Shown: piece after piece, positions 1 through 11,711 of the stretch | Layout: the number at the start of each line of letters is the position of its first letter | How positions within the stretch are numbered: position 1 is the first letter of the stretch | Assembly: GCF_050947875.1 (NCBI RefSeq) | Contig: NW_027460346.1 | Span: forward strand, 744,001-808,000 | DNA: 64,000 bases | Reading direction: 5' to 3' | Source of the DNA: Dermacentor variabilis | Taxonomy: Eukaryota; Arthropoda; Arachnida; Ixodida; Ixodidae | The notes under the pieces: generated by a model | Told to the model about the DNA's origin: nothing | The model's input: the letters and a program-made list of their open reading frames with translations, nothing else | The model's database searches: none | Position numbers and translations under genes: made by a program

Positions 1-372
1 GTCTAACCCTATTTCGACCTAAGCTCTAATATGCCTCCGCAATATGGGATCCAGCTGTTTGTACTTTAATTGACGATATCGGAGCAGTTCAAAATCGGGC
101 AGCGCGTTTCATTCTATTTAACTATTTCCTTACTGCGAGTGTTTCCTGAATGAAATCGCAACTAGGTCTACCTAACTTACATGTTCGAAGGAAGCTCTCC
201 TGTCTATGTTTATTTCGCAAAATTTATTTCGCTAGCCCATTTCTAAAAAGTAGAACAACTATACATTCTACAAAACAAAGCTATCCGTTTATTGAAAACT
301 CAGGACGATACGGATCACACAATGCCATTTAATGCGAATAGCATTATTTGCCTACTTCAGCCGTTTATAGCC
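1..372 (+). mobile_element. LINE 3' fragment, C-terminal reverse transcriptase part
   Basis: Reading from about 70, the translation holds the pattern IDDIGAVQNRAARFILF, then (after a stop at about 148) LGLPNLHVRRKLSCLCLF. This is the region downstream of the polymerase core in CR1/Jockey-like non-LTR retrotransposons (typically ..AVQNRAARF.. and ..LRRR..RLCLFHKIY..). The frame closes near 332 and no endonuclease or YxDD motif is present, so this is a truncated, dead copy that may start outside the window. It abuts the CTAT array on its right. Clade assignment is from memory of the family and is tentative. Confidence 0.6.
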
Positions 373-373
373 A

Positions 374-374
<1 letters not shown>

Positions 375-430
<56 letters not shown>

Positions 431-448
431 GCTATCTATCTATCTATC
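375..448. repeat. (CTAT)n microsatellite
   Basis: About 18 copies of CTAT with one interruption (CTAG). The sequence immediately to its right resembles the reverse complement of that next to the TAGA array at 5867, so the two arrays look like matching outer ends of the same repeat family in opposite orientation. Confidence 0.95.
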
Positions 449-1099
449 CATCCTTTCACGCAGACCCAGTGACCCGAATTATCTGCCTGCTTGGGCTACT
501 AGGTGTGTGCTCCTGGTTGTGACACTGTCGTCGTCGTTCCATTGTCTTTATCGCATCCTCGTGATCTTACTCTCGTCTAGCAGTCGTCGTCACGCCATCT
601 ACCCCGATCCAGTCACCCGAGTTGTCTAATAGCTTGGGCCAGAAGGTACTGACTCGTGGTTGTGATTCCGTTATGGTCGTTGCAGCGCAGTCATTCCAGC
701 TTTGCCACTCAAGACTCGTCGTCAAGACTCACCATCTTCACGAGGAAGGTAGCGGCCGATAAGTGCAGCAGGGATGCCAATTGCTGGTCTGGTGAGGGAA
801 TGAAGGTTGAATGAATCAAATGAGGGTTAAAGCCTAGTGGGCCTTGCTAAGTTGGTTGCACGGCAATTTGGCTGCAGTAATGAGGCGCTAGTATAGCTTC
901 ACTGGCTCTCTGCAATTTTTTACCAGTGTCAGGCGCCCCTCCAAACATGAAGATGTAGTGGAGTGCAGAAGTATTCGAGCTTACGACCTTCAGATTAGAG
1001 GCCCGGTGTTCTACATCTGCTCCACGCCTTCTGCTCCAGCCAAGTGATCCAATAACTTGGGTCTTTATGTATGTGTTCCAGGTCGTGATGCCATAGTGG
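449..1099 (+). repeat. degenerate GTCGTCAT minisatellite, outer left part
   Basis: Short blocks rich in GTCGTC/TCGTCAT alternate with a recurring motif of the form CAGTGACC..TTGTCTA..GCTTGGGC, seen near 467, 611 and (weaker, CAAGTGATCC..AACTTGGGTC) 1039. Stretches at about 780-1020 show no recognisable unit. No coding potential. Confidence 0.55.
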
Positions 1100-1279
1100 T
1101 CATATCATTGCCGTCATTGCAGCTTTTAGAGCACGGCTTTTAAGCGCCCATCGCTGCGTTAAGCATCGGTATCGGTGTAGCCGAGTGAACTGGCAGAGCG
1201 AAGGATAAAAGAGCGAACGCGTAGCACAACGCGGAAGGAAGAAAGTCCTCTCGCCCCCGCGAGGGCTCTCTTCGCTCTC

Positions 1280-1747
1280 GCGGGGGCGAGAGCGAAGATA
1301 GCAGAAAACGGAAGAGCAGGCTACAGTAAAAGAGAGAGAGAGAGAAACAGAAGGGAGGAAAGGCAGAGTGGTTAACCAGACGCACGTCCGGTATACCACC
1401 CTGCACTGGAGGAAAAGGTATAGGGATGGAAAGACAGTTTTGCGCACTTCGCTCCGAGTCGACTTCAGGTACTGCAACAACGCCTTCGTGGCTTTCTGTG
1501 CCATCGGCGCGTGCGGCCATGGTCCGAGGACCTTCATTTCTAAAGGTGGTCTTGAGTCTAGCTGGTTTAGTGCTGTCCGTAGAGCTTCACGCTCGACGTC
1601 ATACTGGGGACAGAGACGTAGGATGTGTTCAATCGTTTCCATAGTTCCACAAGAGTCGCACATGTGCGTATCCCCCATTCCCATGTGGAACGAGTAGGCT
1701 TTCGTAAATGTCACCCCGAGCCATAAGCGGCGCAATACTGTCGCCAC
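1280..1747 (-). mobile_element. LINE fragment, C-terminal zinc motif plus 3' UTR
   Basis: On the minus strand the translation from 1747 contains CDSCGTMETIEHILRLCPQY, the Cys-Cys-His-Cys motif found at the end of ORF2 in I-clade-like tick LINEs (compare CKACEARADLDHIIWQC in the copy at 43.6 kb). The 3' side carries GGTTAACC followed by CTCTGCCTTTCC and a CT-rich tract, similar to the 3' end of the fragment at 21.1 kb. RT and RNase H parts are missing, so the copy is 5'-truncated and inactive. Confidence 0.7.
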
Positions 1748-1929
1748 AGAGCTGGAAACGTTGATGAGAATTGTAGCATTAAGGATATTACAGTGAAATC
1801 ACGGGGTGGAAAGCGGAAAACGACCTGAGCTTTCGCTGAGTTGCCGGCGGCCACGGCATTCCCAGTCGCGTGGGCGATCTCATCTACGCTTCCGAGGGGG
1901 GATGGTGACGTGACGTGTGGAGGGCTGAG

Positions 1930-2235
1930 GCGAAATGCCGAGGAGGAACGTAAGGCGAAAGCATTAGAACAAAAGCGCAATGCCGCGCAAGAAGCGCTTT
2001 GCGGCGACAATGGCTACGAGATGGCGCCAGAGCAGCACGCGTCGTCTCCATGTAAACAAAGCGCTGCGTGTGTGGAGGTCGGTCTGCGGCCGCTGCTGTA
2101 AATCACACCCACGCGTCCTCCACCCGTTGCCTCTCGCGGTCTCCCGATTAACGAGGCAGACGCGCCACACTTCACTCCATTTGTAACGTGCCACAGGAGA
2201 CAGACTGTCCGCACCTGCCAATATATCGTGAAATG
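1930..2235. repeat. dispersed repeat, copy 1 (partner at 58.3 kb, inverted)
   Basis: The GC-rich segment with GGCGACAATGGCTACGAGA and, further right, a block with GACAGACTGTCC matches in reverse complement the region 58310-58680. Short frames run through it but disagree between the two copies, so I do not call a gene. Family unknown to me. Confidence 0.6.
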
Positions 2236-2289
2236 AAAGCTGTACTCAACTCAATTTTGCTGAGTGCAGCTGAGTGCACTTTCGTGCAC

Positions 2290-3065
2290 TCAGCACTCAG
2301 CTTTCGTGCACGTCATGCCGTTGTCATCGCGCCATCGTTGTCACATAGTCGCCGTCATGACATCTTCATTCTCTCATATTTATAATTGTCATCACTTCTG
2401 TAGCTTTATCACATTGTTGTCATCCCATTGCCGTCATACCGCCTCTATGCTTCCATACTCTCGTCAATAAATGATGATTATAGCGCCCTTCTCACGCCGC
2501 CATCGCCAGTCGCTATCATGCCTACATTGTCAGACCGATGTCGTGATGCCGTCGTAGCCGTGCTACTGTTGTCACTCCAGCTGCGTCTTCCGACTCGTGT
2601 CATGCCGTTGTCGTCATACAGGTTTCGTAATACACCAGTCATCGTGTGATTATCATAATGCACTCGTCGTCATCCCATTGTCGTCATCCCGTTGTCCCAT
2701 CGTCGTCACTGCATCGTCGTCATACAGTCAACATCATGCACTCGCCGTCACGCCGTTGTCCCCCGGCCATCGTCGCTATGCTTGCTTTTCGCCATCATCA
2801 CTTCAGTATCGTCATTCCGTTGTCGTCATGCCGGCATGGTCATTCCAACGTCGTCGATCCAGGACGTCATTTCTTTTTCGTCATTCTGTGGTAATTGTGC
2901 TGTCATCATTCAATCGTTCTTGGGCCGTCGTCGTCATGCCATCGTCGTCATTGCGGCATCGTCGTCAAAAAGATGCTATCATCCATTTTTTTCTCATACC
3001 ATCGTCATACATTTGCTGTGATATAGCCGTCATTCTCGCTTTTATTGCGATAGCCCTTATATGGA
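2290..3065 (+). repeat. degenerate GTCGTCAT minisatellite, left arm
   Basis: Dense, poorly conserved copies of CGTCGTCATNCC and TTGTCGTCAT over nearly 800 bp, in a T/C-rich plus-strand orientation. Reading frames here are His/Ser/Arg-rich artefacts of the repeat. The same motif reads on the minus strand at 4420-5865. Confidence 0.85.
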
Positions 3066-3329
3066 GACTCCAACCGGATTTCTACCGTAGCCTTCGGCAT
3101 CATCGTGATGTTCCGTATAAAGTCCAAGAGCGATAAAATTTTCGCCGATCGCCGTATGCTCTATGTGCAAGTGAAAGCGTGCGACGGTGAGCCGGCGATC
3201 GCGGCTCAATCTCGCGCCCGCAAGGAAAGCAAGCGGAGAGGAAGTACGCAGTCTTACCTCGCGCGCAAGGCTCTGTGGGGAGTGTAGGCAGGGGGGTTGC
3301 GTTCTACTCCGAGTGGCCCGAGCGACCGC

Positions 3330-3690
3330 GCGCGCCCGCCCGTGCCGCTATATCTTGAAAGCCATCTGCGAAGGGCACAGGGTCCGTCGCGTGCTGTGTT
3401 TCGGCGGCTTAGTTCGCGTTGGTGCGAGCGGCAGCACGCAAGTCCATTCACTCGCTGCTGCTGCCGCGTTTCCTCATTCCAGCGTTTTTACAGCGAGTTA
3501 TCGTGGTCATCGAGTGAGATGTGCTTATGTTTGCTTGTCCGCGCATGACACCACACTTGTTATTTTGGTTAGTATCCGTATGCTTACACGGTTGTAGGCC
3601 GATAAAACTACTATCCTTACTTCGTATCGCTATCCACTAACTTTCTATCGCAATCGATGCTTCGCCTTTCTGACGAAACTGCGACTTTTT
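3330..3690. repeat. dispersed repeat, copy 1 (partner 14255-14602)
   Basis: Two copies in the same orientation share TCGCTGCTGCTGCCGCG, CAGCGAGT, GATCGAGTG/CATCGAGTG, GGCCGATAAAACT, CTATCCTTACTTCGTAT and GACGAAACTGCGACTTTT in the same order over about 350 bp. There is no long open frame, so this is probably a non-coding transposon remnant. I cannot name the family. Confidence 0.75.
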
Positions 3691-4105
3691 CTTCCCGTTG
3701 TCGTCATACAATAGTCGTTACACCATTGTCCTTATCTCATGTGCTCATGTCGCTGTCGTCAAATTGTAGTCATTATACCATCGTCATAATTTAATAATCC
3801 GCATGTCATCTATAACATTCCTTCTTCCGCATTTCATGGTAACTGCGTCAGCGTCATACAGTTGTCGTCATACCTCCATGCTCATGGGTGACCTTGGCAA
3901 GCGATAGCCACAGCAAAGTAGGGTGACACCGGAGAATGAGACATATAGGCGAATCCATAGAAGTGTAATCATTACCACTACATCTGTTAAATAAACGGGA
4001 CTTCGGGAACATGGTCTATTGCTACAGTGCTCGATTTCTATTCGCATTATTGTCGGCAGTCATCGTGCGATGAGTTCTGCCATAATTTCTTTACCTTGGT
4101 AACAA
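3691..4105 (+). repeat. left inner arm of a large inverted repeat
   Basis: It holds minisatellite at 3700-3880, then CCTTGGCAAGCGAT near 3890, then a block ending ATTCGCATTATTGTCGGCAGTCAT. Each block has a diverged reverse-complement counterpart at 4183-4600 in mirrored order, and the spacer (4106-4182) is about 77 bp. A third copy of part of the block lies at 11296-11410. Confidence 0.7.
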
Positions 4106-4182
4106 AATTTCGCCTATTTATGATTTATGTAATCGTATAGCGATATTTATATGTAACCTTCACCATATTAAAAAGAATACGG

Positions 4183-5865
4183 TAGAAGTCATCTCAGGAT
4201 GACTGTCAATGATAATGCCAATAGCAACCGAGCAATGTAGCCGCAGACCATATTCTTGCTGTGACGTTCATATAAGATGTGTATTCGAAATTCCGATATT
4301 TTTTGTTGCTCAGCCTTTGCAAAACATACTCTGATATTCTCCCTTTTGCTACGTAACTCGCTTGCCAAGGTCGCCTGGGAGCACGGAGGCACGTCTACGA
4401 CGCCTGGAGATGCAATGAGGAAGGAATGGTGGAACGACTAAGGCGTTTAACAACGACGGCATGACGACAGTGAGATGCGGATTTTAAGTTATGAAGATAT
4501 TGCAACGACATGGGACTACGACGAGATGAGGACAATGATATGACGACGTTGGTATGACAACAACTGTGGGCAGACGCGGGAACGGCATCGACGACATGAC
4601 TAAGACGACATGACAACGATGATATGACAACGAATGCATGAAAACGTCTGTGTGGCGATGACGCAACGACGACAACAGCATGACAACGGGTGCATAATCA
4701 CGACTGAATGACGACAGCTTAATTAACGTAGAATTACGAACATGGAATCATGTCGATCGATCGACGAAGGTCGATGAAGCCGACGGCATGACGGCAATTG
4801 TGTGGCGATACTGAAGTAGTGATGGTAGTGAAAGGACAGCGGGACGACGATTTGTATGGCAACAATGGTATGACGAAGACGGCATGACGAGAGCCACATT
4901 TCTAAAGTTACAATAATGACAATTGAATGACCGCGACAGCATCAAGACGACGCTATGACAACGAAGGCTTCACTACGACTGTATGACGAAGGCAATGGCA
5001 TAACAACGACCTGAAAACAATGGCATGACGACGAGCGTATGAAGACAACGGCCTGATGACCGGATGACGAAGCCTGTATGACGAGGATGACGGAACGACG
5101 ACATGTCGAGGGTCCATTGACGAAGATGGCACGACGACGGCAATACAACTGTCTGATATGGGGGGCATAATAACGACTGTCTGAAGATCACGGCAAGACA
5201 AGGGCGGCATATTTGCGATTGAATGACGATAGTACGATTGCAATACATTGATGAAGAAAAGTTGACATCGATGGAACGACGAAGGCAGTATGATGGCCAC
5301 GTCACGACGACAATGCGATGTCGTTACTGAAGTGATGAAAATAAGACGACAGCGTGACGGCGGCGGCATGGCGACGATTGTGCGACGACCATGACGGCAT
5401 CGCGGCACCGAACGCATACCTAGTGGCCCAAACTATTATACCGCACGGACAAATGGGTCAGAGTAGAAAACGTAACGATGACGGTTTGACGAGAGTAAGA
5501 TCAGGACGCTAGAATGACGACAATGAACGATCACCACGGCATCACTGTGGCAGTGTGATAGCGAATGCAAGACGAGTGTGGGACGACAATGGTGTGAAAA
5601 AGGCGGTAAGATGAGTGTCGGATGACAAAGATGTAATGACGGGGGTACAACGCCCACGACGGCATAACGACTACCAGCTGATACCTAGTCGCACAAGCTG
5701 TTAGACAACTTTGGCCTCTCTGTCGGGGTGGATGCCGAGACGACGACAACGGCATTACGAAAGTAAGATCACGAAGGTGGAAAGACGGTAATGCAACGAC
5801 TACAATGGCATAACGATTAAGACCTAGTGGCCCAAGCAGGTAGACAACTTTGGTCACTGTGTTGG
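4183..5865 (-). repeat. right arm of the inverted repeat and minus-strand minisatellite
   Basis: 4183-4392 mirrors the left inner arm (CGCTTGCCAAGG near 4370). From about 4420 the sequence is a run of CGACGACAATGGCATGACG-like degenerate units, i.e. the minus-strand reading of the GTCGTCAT minisatellite. At 5400-5440, 5680-5720 and 5820-5860 the TTGTCTA..CTTGGGCCACTAGGT motif occurs in reverse complement. All frames in this stretch are repeat artefacts. Confidence 0.85.
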
Positions 5866-6004
<139 letters not shown>

Positions 6005-6711
6005 TTAAAACAGCTCAAATAGGCAAAGGATACAATTCGCATCGAAAAGCACAACTGGATTCCTATATTCGCTCACAGTGGCGCTGTGGACTACGGCAGG
6101 GAACAATTGTCTGTAAAAGGACCAGCGCTGCAGATGGTCTCCTATCAATTAGTTATCGCAAATGGGGCGTCCTTAAGGCTCGTCTTTAAGTTGCTCAACT
6201 GGCTTTATCTAGCAACAGTATATGTGTTTACAAAAGAAAAGTCAGAAAATTTCTGTGGTGTTAATCGTTGAGCTTATTAACTTAACTGAAACTGACCGTG
6301 TTCGTTTTGGATATATTTTGCTTGAAATTTCTTCGTCGCTATTGCTATTCGAAGCTGTATCTCGTGCTCCGATAGTTCAATGCGCGGTCCTTTACCGAAA
6401 TAATTTACCGTTATTGCTTTTATATCACACATATTACCTGTATATATACATTCTTGAATTAGTAATTTTTGGGAACACGTTCTGTAATAAAATATAATTC
6501 AAGCCTAAACGTGTTCCGCCCTTCTGGAAGACTTCGCGTACTCCGCATCTTGACGACACTCATAACAGTCAGTTGCGCTCTTTAAGAGTTGTACCAGGCG
6601 CATTAATGCATGAACCTGTGTAGAATATTCGAATATACCTAGGCGTCTATCTGATCGTTCATGTGTGGATACCTATTGAATATTTTACGGAACCGTTTTC
6701 AAAATCCTCAG
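6005..6711. other. no recognisable feature upstream of the P450 exon
   Basis: AT-rich DNA with only short frames. I looked for the P450 exon that should precede the one at 6712 (K-helix ExxR) and did not find it. Confidence 0.5.
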
Positions 6712-6945
6712 GTGGTGCTAAGGACCGAGTGGTACGTAGCCGGAAGGCTGGAGGAGAATTTCAGCCAAGCGACCACGTTTCTGCCCGAGAGGTGGCTGCA
6801 GAGGTCAAGCGAGCAGGAGCATCATTCAGGCAAGGCTAAACCGTGGACCCTGCACCCGTTCGCGTCGCTGCCTTTTGGCACAGGGCCGCGAACGTGCATT
6901 GGTAAAAGGATCGCCGAGATGGAGCTCTGCACACTTCTGACTCAA
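6712..6945 (+). CDS. cytochrome P450, internal exon with heme-binding motif
   Basis: This is an open 78-codon exon bounded by an acceptor (TTTTCAAAATCCTCAG before 6712) and a strong donor (GTGAGC at 6946), phase 0 at both ends. It encodes the P450 signature: FLPERW at residues 23-28 and the heme loop PFGTGPRTCIGKR at about 54-66, in which C62 is the thiolate ligand. The following IAEMELCTLL is the L-helix. P450s are membrane-bound mono-oxygenases. The wording around the heme loop resembles mitochondrial-clan enzymes, but the family cannot be assigned from 78 residues. The exon with the K-helix and the final exon are not visible nearby. It may be one exon of a gene with very long introns, or an isolated relic. 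The reading frame has no damage. Confidence 0.85.
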
Positions 6946-7112
6946 GTGAGCAAGAATTACCATACGGAAATCTTTCAACCAAAAATGTAGTAACAATACT
7001 ATCACTTTATTATCACTTTCTCTTCCGTTTTCACCATTGAGCAATAATGTGCAATACCCGTACCGGCAGACCTTGTTCGTTCAAGTCGGCTGGACATACC
7101 TTATCGCAATGG

Positions 7113-7317
7113 AGTACTAAAGCGCCAAACAGACGACACAAGAAGAGACACGGACGAGCGCTTGTCTGTTTGGCGCTTTAGTACTTCAGTAACATGCACC
7201 AACTAGCCCAACAAAAAGTTCTGGTAAGCGCTCGACCGTGTCTCTTCTTGTGTCGTCTGTATGGCGCTTTAGTACTTCAGTATAACATTCACCAACTAGC
7301 TCAAGAAAAAGTTCTCC
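7113..7317. repeat. fold-back repeat with 49-bp arms and a 91-bp direct repeat
   Basis: 7113-7161 and 7227/7228-7276 are reverse complements at 47 of 49 positions. The first arm also pairs perfectly for 22 bp with 7164-7185. In addition, TGGCGCTTTAGTACTTCAGTA and the 40 bp after it occur twice in direct orientation (from about 7171 and 7262). No coding frame is convincing. It is probably a rearranged end of a tick transposon. Confidence 0.8.
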
Positions 7318-7324
7318 TTGAATA

Positions 7325-8890
7325 CCTTATCGTGTTCGTTCTTCGGTGTATGTTTAGCCGGTCTTCTCGCTCGGTCCCTCTTCATTTACATGCAGACAGC
7401 AGGGTGTGCAAGCGTTATTAATCTGTCAATAATAGAGCACCACAGAGGCTAGAAATCGTTAAATTCTGTTCAGATTCAGGTAATAAGAAGTAAAGCAGCT
7501 TGAAGGACTGCATAACTTCCCCATCTAGCAGCCACAATTAATCCGATTAGAAAACAGTATAAGCACATTCAACTAACGATGCTCATCCTAATTGTTGCGA
7601 AATAAACGTTTTCATTAGCTCAATCTAGTGGAATGTTCAGCGGCCCGAGTATAGCTAAGAACTGCCCATGATAAATGACATATGTTCAGCCACCGGATAG
7701 CCCAACTTTCCGTCCACGTCCTTCCGTGGGAATCGCTTGTTGCAGCGTCAAATGTTGGACGTTCAATTAGCCGCTTTTTCACAGCACGGGAAGCAATGCA
7801 CCATCGTATGCTGCGTACCTTCTTCGTTGCACAATTAAACAAATTCAAGGAAGACAGACGTGAGCTTGTCCTGACTTATCAAAATGCTGGGTCCCCTTGT
7901 TTCACCATTGGTCATCGCTCTATCGTTAATACATGTTTTTCGCAATTAACGTTTTTAGCCATCACTTTGATTTGACCAACGGTGAAGCCAATTGCAAGCC
8001 AATCCGCAAATTTCGTGTTCCAATTAAGACTCTTAGTTTTTTGTTAATGAAAATAAGGACGCGCCACAGAGAAGTCTCGCGAAGACGTCATACGGAACAA
8101 TGGTACTATCTGGATTTCTATGCCCCGCCGCAAAGAAAGAAGCGAGAGGGACTGAATGAAAGAAGTATGAGCAGCTAACAATCAAATAGTTAGCTCATTA
8201 TTTAACGTGTTTTGGTTAAAAATTACCTTCGATTGCGTGTACAGCTTCTCAGACGATATTTGCACAACGCATAGATTACTGTAACCTAATTCAATGGTGA
8301 CATTGAGAGCAGAAAGGAGGCAGAACTGCACATTCCTGCCCGTTATAAAAATGTGCACGCAAAAGTAGTCACGCAAAGAGTAAATCGTGCTGCAGGAGTA
8401 ATGGGCTGAATATGAACCTAATCAGATAAGCCCACCCGAAAAGTATCTTGGGCTGAAGATAAATCTCCACAAGTATTCTGGGAAGCATGCATACACCATA
8501 TTATGAATATAGTGACAGTTATACGATATCTCGTGTCTTTGAAGGAACAATTTTCAGTGATGCTCAGTAAGTGTTCCTAGAAATGCAGTTGGGCTACGGA
8601 GCATTGAGGAATCCTTGCGCGTCAATATTGACATTGCAGTAGTACGCACCATTAAAGTACGATTATAGAAGTGAAGGCACGGTACTGGGCCGTAATTTAA
8701 ATGGTCCTGAACCACTTTTTATTAAAGTCACAAAATGCATTTGATGTAAAAACAGGGCATTTCAAGAATATTTCGCCACAAACTATAATTCAATGCGTTC
8801 AGCAGAAGCGGAGTTATTGGATATCAAAGATCGCCTGTGAACTTCAAGGTGCTCGCGGTATTTCTCAATGCTTTGCACTGCGAAGGCTAC
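7325..8890. other. unassigned AT-rich DNA
   Basis: No frame longer than about 97 codons and none that I recognise; no clear repeat shared with other parts of the window. Confidence 0.4.
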
Positions 8891-8893
8891 GGT

Positions 8894-8910
8894 GGGGGGG
8901 GGGGGGGGGG
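8894..8910 (+). repeat. poly(G) tract, 17 G
   Basis: An uninterrupted run of G in an otherwise ordinary region. Length may be unreliable if the assembly used error-prone reads. Confidence 0.9.
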
Positions 8911-11295
8911 AGGATGCGGTGCCTACAACGCTCCGGCTACCGAACGTCACGGTGGTGCGTCAAAGTTTGATTTTCGATGTTCACGTAGCCGCCACTATTT
9001 TCGATTGTGGCGCGTATGGCGTACCAAACTCGGAGGATATCCATCAGCTTACGGTTTATTTCACCTGGTTTCATCCACTTGCTGTGCTAAGGTGTACTAG
9101 ATAGCTACGCGCGGCCATTCTCGCAAAGAGTATCACATTTTCTTTTGCACTTATGTCTACGACAATTACACAATTTCTGCGGGTAGAACGTTGTTTATCT
9201 TCTTGTTCACTCGTGCGAGTACTTGGGCAGTGCGCACATCGGCTAAGTAATGGATGCCGCACTCCGGACTCGCGTTGAAAGGATTGTTAACGTAATGAGC
9301 TTCGGCCATGATGGCGACACACCTCGAGGGAGTGCAACTCGGGAAGCAGAGGACCCCGCTCGTCAGGTGTTGGCACTCGGGCCTTGAGTCACGTCACCCA
9401 CCGATAGCAATCAGAGCACGAAGTCTTCTAAGCGAAGCGGTCTTCTAAGGCGTCAAGCCAGGAGAGGTCAGGAGTAAGCGCTCGCTGGCAAGCATATCTG
9501 ACCTGAAGTTTTTCGTCTTTAGAAGCTAGTTGAGTAGTCGAAAATACCAGAAGTTAATGCGACCCGACGGCTACGACATTGATAAGCAGTGTGACCAAAG
9601 TTCCTACGCGGACTGGCGCGGCCGAGCGTTCGTAGACGATGGCATGATAGGCATACTTTCGGAAGTGCGTAGTTTTTATCGAAATACCAAGCACACATTT
9701 TCGCTTCCTTCAACCTGTTTATTAAACTTCGTCAATAAATATACACAGTGACAATAGGAAGAAGCACACTGATTCAAACACCCTTTTTGAATGATGTCAG
9801 GTATTAGGCCAATAGCAGCCGCATGTATGGTAATCTGCTGTTCCCTGAACTATAGCTGCTCGAATAAGAGTGATGTCTCTGTTTAAAAGAGTGTTGATGG
9901 GACAGGCCACTTCGCTTGCGGACAAATACGCGCCGCGCACGACTGCAAAACTTGGCTGAGAGGGCTTCACTGCACAATATTCATCGAGGGGTGGTGAGGA
10001 CACCTTTAAAGGTTGTGCTGCCTCATGTTGCTTGCCTCCCGCTGTGTACGTTCACCGGTACAACCTAAGCTGCATAGCTAAAGGAGCCGTGAAAGAAAGC
10101 GTTGCTTTAGAAACCTCTCATTTCCTTCACAGGTAAACTAGACAACAATACGCAGTGACTAAAGTGATAGAATTTTCGGGCGTGTACATATTTCCTATAC
10201 CAGATCCTTAGGCTGCGCACTTTTCTCTTTCTTTCCTTGCACAGGTACTGAAGAGGTACAGAGTTGAAAGTCACCACGGCGCCATCGGCTTTAGTACGCA
10301 AGCCACTGGAAGGGCTGACCGACCGGTCACACTGCAATTCACTGATTTAGAGTCCGCGGCTTCAAGTTCTGCTTAAATACGTCGAATGACAATTCAACCA
10401 TCGTCATAAGACTTGTAGCTTGCCAAATATACAACAGGCAGCGCTTTTAATTTTACACCCAGTTTATGAAAGAGGGATCAAGTGTCTGAAATGTTTGTTC
10501 AGCGCTCTTTTGCATGAATACACTGAAACATTATCGTGTGTACGTCTATATATACTTTGCTTGTTGTCTTGTTTATAATGTGTTTAGTCTTATTATTTAG
10601 GTCGCGCTGTGAAAGCGCGAACCAAAGTTCTATAAAAGAGCGCATTTTTATGGCGGCAATCTTCGCTTCAGCAATCACTTATGTCTTATGTTCCTTGGCC
10701 ATGCTAGGTGCCTTTCGTACCTAGATCGTGATTTGCAAGGTTTAGTGTATCTATTTTCTGTGTTGGAAATAAAACATTCAGGATACTACTTGGGTGCCAC
10801 TTCCTTATAGCAGTGAGAACTATTTATTTTTCTCAAAATATTCATAGCAGAATAAACACGGGCGCAATAGATAAGCATTTTACTGCGACAGTGCTAGAAG
10901 CTTGAATGCGGCCTTGCTCTGTCCTTTCCGTTAAACCGTCTTCCTTATGCCAACATTTACGTTGTCGTGACGTCTTCCTAGTCACCTACAACTCCGCTTC
11001 AACTTTAACTGGGCCCTCACCACGTGGAGGAAGAAAACAAACTCTTCTTAAAGTTGCGAATAGACGATTATACAGTGAGTGAACAACACCGCAATTAATC
11101 AGGGGCGGATCAAGGGTAGCACGAGATGAAAACGGGGGGGGAGGGGTAGCGGGAGTACTTAGGCGCGCTCAATTTTGTAAGCATCGACTTGTTCAGGGAA
11201 GTCCAGGGGCCTTAGGACACCGTTCTGATTCCGCCAGGGCCACAAGTTAATGCATGTGCTTGCGAGAAAACTCAAGAAATGGGAAGCGTAAAACT
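8911..11295. other. unassigned DNA
   Basis: Only short frames. The one at 10536-10724 (62 codons) is hydrophobic at its N-terminus but has no supporting signals and I do not call it. No repeat family recognised. Confidence 0.4.
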
Positions 11296-11410
11296 ACTAC
11301 AGAAAAAAATAATTATTGCAGAACTCATCTCACGATGGACTGTCGACAGTAATGCGAATAGAAATCGAGCAATGTCACAACAGGCCATACTCCCGAAGTC
11401 CCGTTTATAC
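11296..11410. repeat. dispersed copy of the inverted-repeat inner block
   Basis: GCAGAACTCATCTCACGATG, AATGCGAATAGAAATCGAGCA and CCCGAAGTCCCGTTTAT follow in order. They match in reverse complement 4000-4093, and in part the right arm at 4190-4250 in the same orientation. This shows that the inner block is a mobile or dispersed unit and not unique spacer. Confidence 0.7.
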
Positions 11411-11499
11411 ATGTAGTGATGTTGTAGCGGCAAGCACACAGGCAGAGCCAAACCGAGGATCAACGTAACGGTTTATTAGCACGTTTGCTTTTTTTAGTT

Positions 11500-11634
11500 C
11501 AGCCACTATACAGTTGCGTTAGATTTATTTGTGAGTTGTTTCCATTGTACTCAACATCTCATTGTCACATTGCCCCCCTTACTTAATGCCCGACAGGGCC
11601 TGTAAGGTGTTTACTAAATAAATAAATAAAAAAA
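11500..11634 (+). mobile_element. LINE 3' tail (CR1/Jockey-like)
   Basis: TGCCCGACAGGGCCTGTAAGG precedes an (AAATA)n tail at about 11610-11632. This resembles tick LINE 3' untranslated ends, in which a short CCTGTGAGG-type hairpin precedes AATAAATAAA. No coding part is attached. Confidence 0.45.
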
Positions 11635-11711
11635 CGTAAGTACTGAGCCAAAAGAAAGCACGAAGCGCCCCGCTCCCAGCGCTGATATAGCGATGAGCGA
11701 TGCGCTATAAC

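Noticed and set aside
2264..3136. His/Ser/Arg-rich frames of 80-180 codons
   Set aside because: Produced by the GTCGTCAT minisatellite, which is open in several frames at once.
4748..5857. Minus-strand Ser/His-rich frames up to 154 codons
   Set aside because: Same minisatellite read on the other strand.
10536..10724. Small hydrophobic frame as a membrane peptide gene
   Set aside because: Only 62 codons in AT-rich DNA; hydrophobic codons are expected there by chance.
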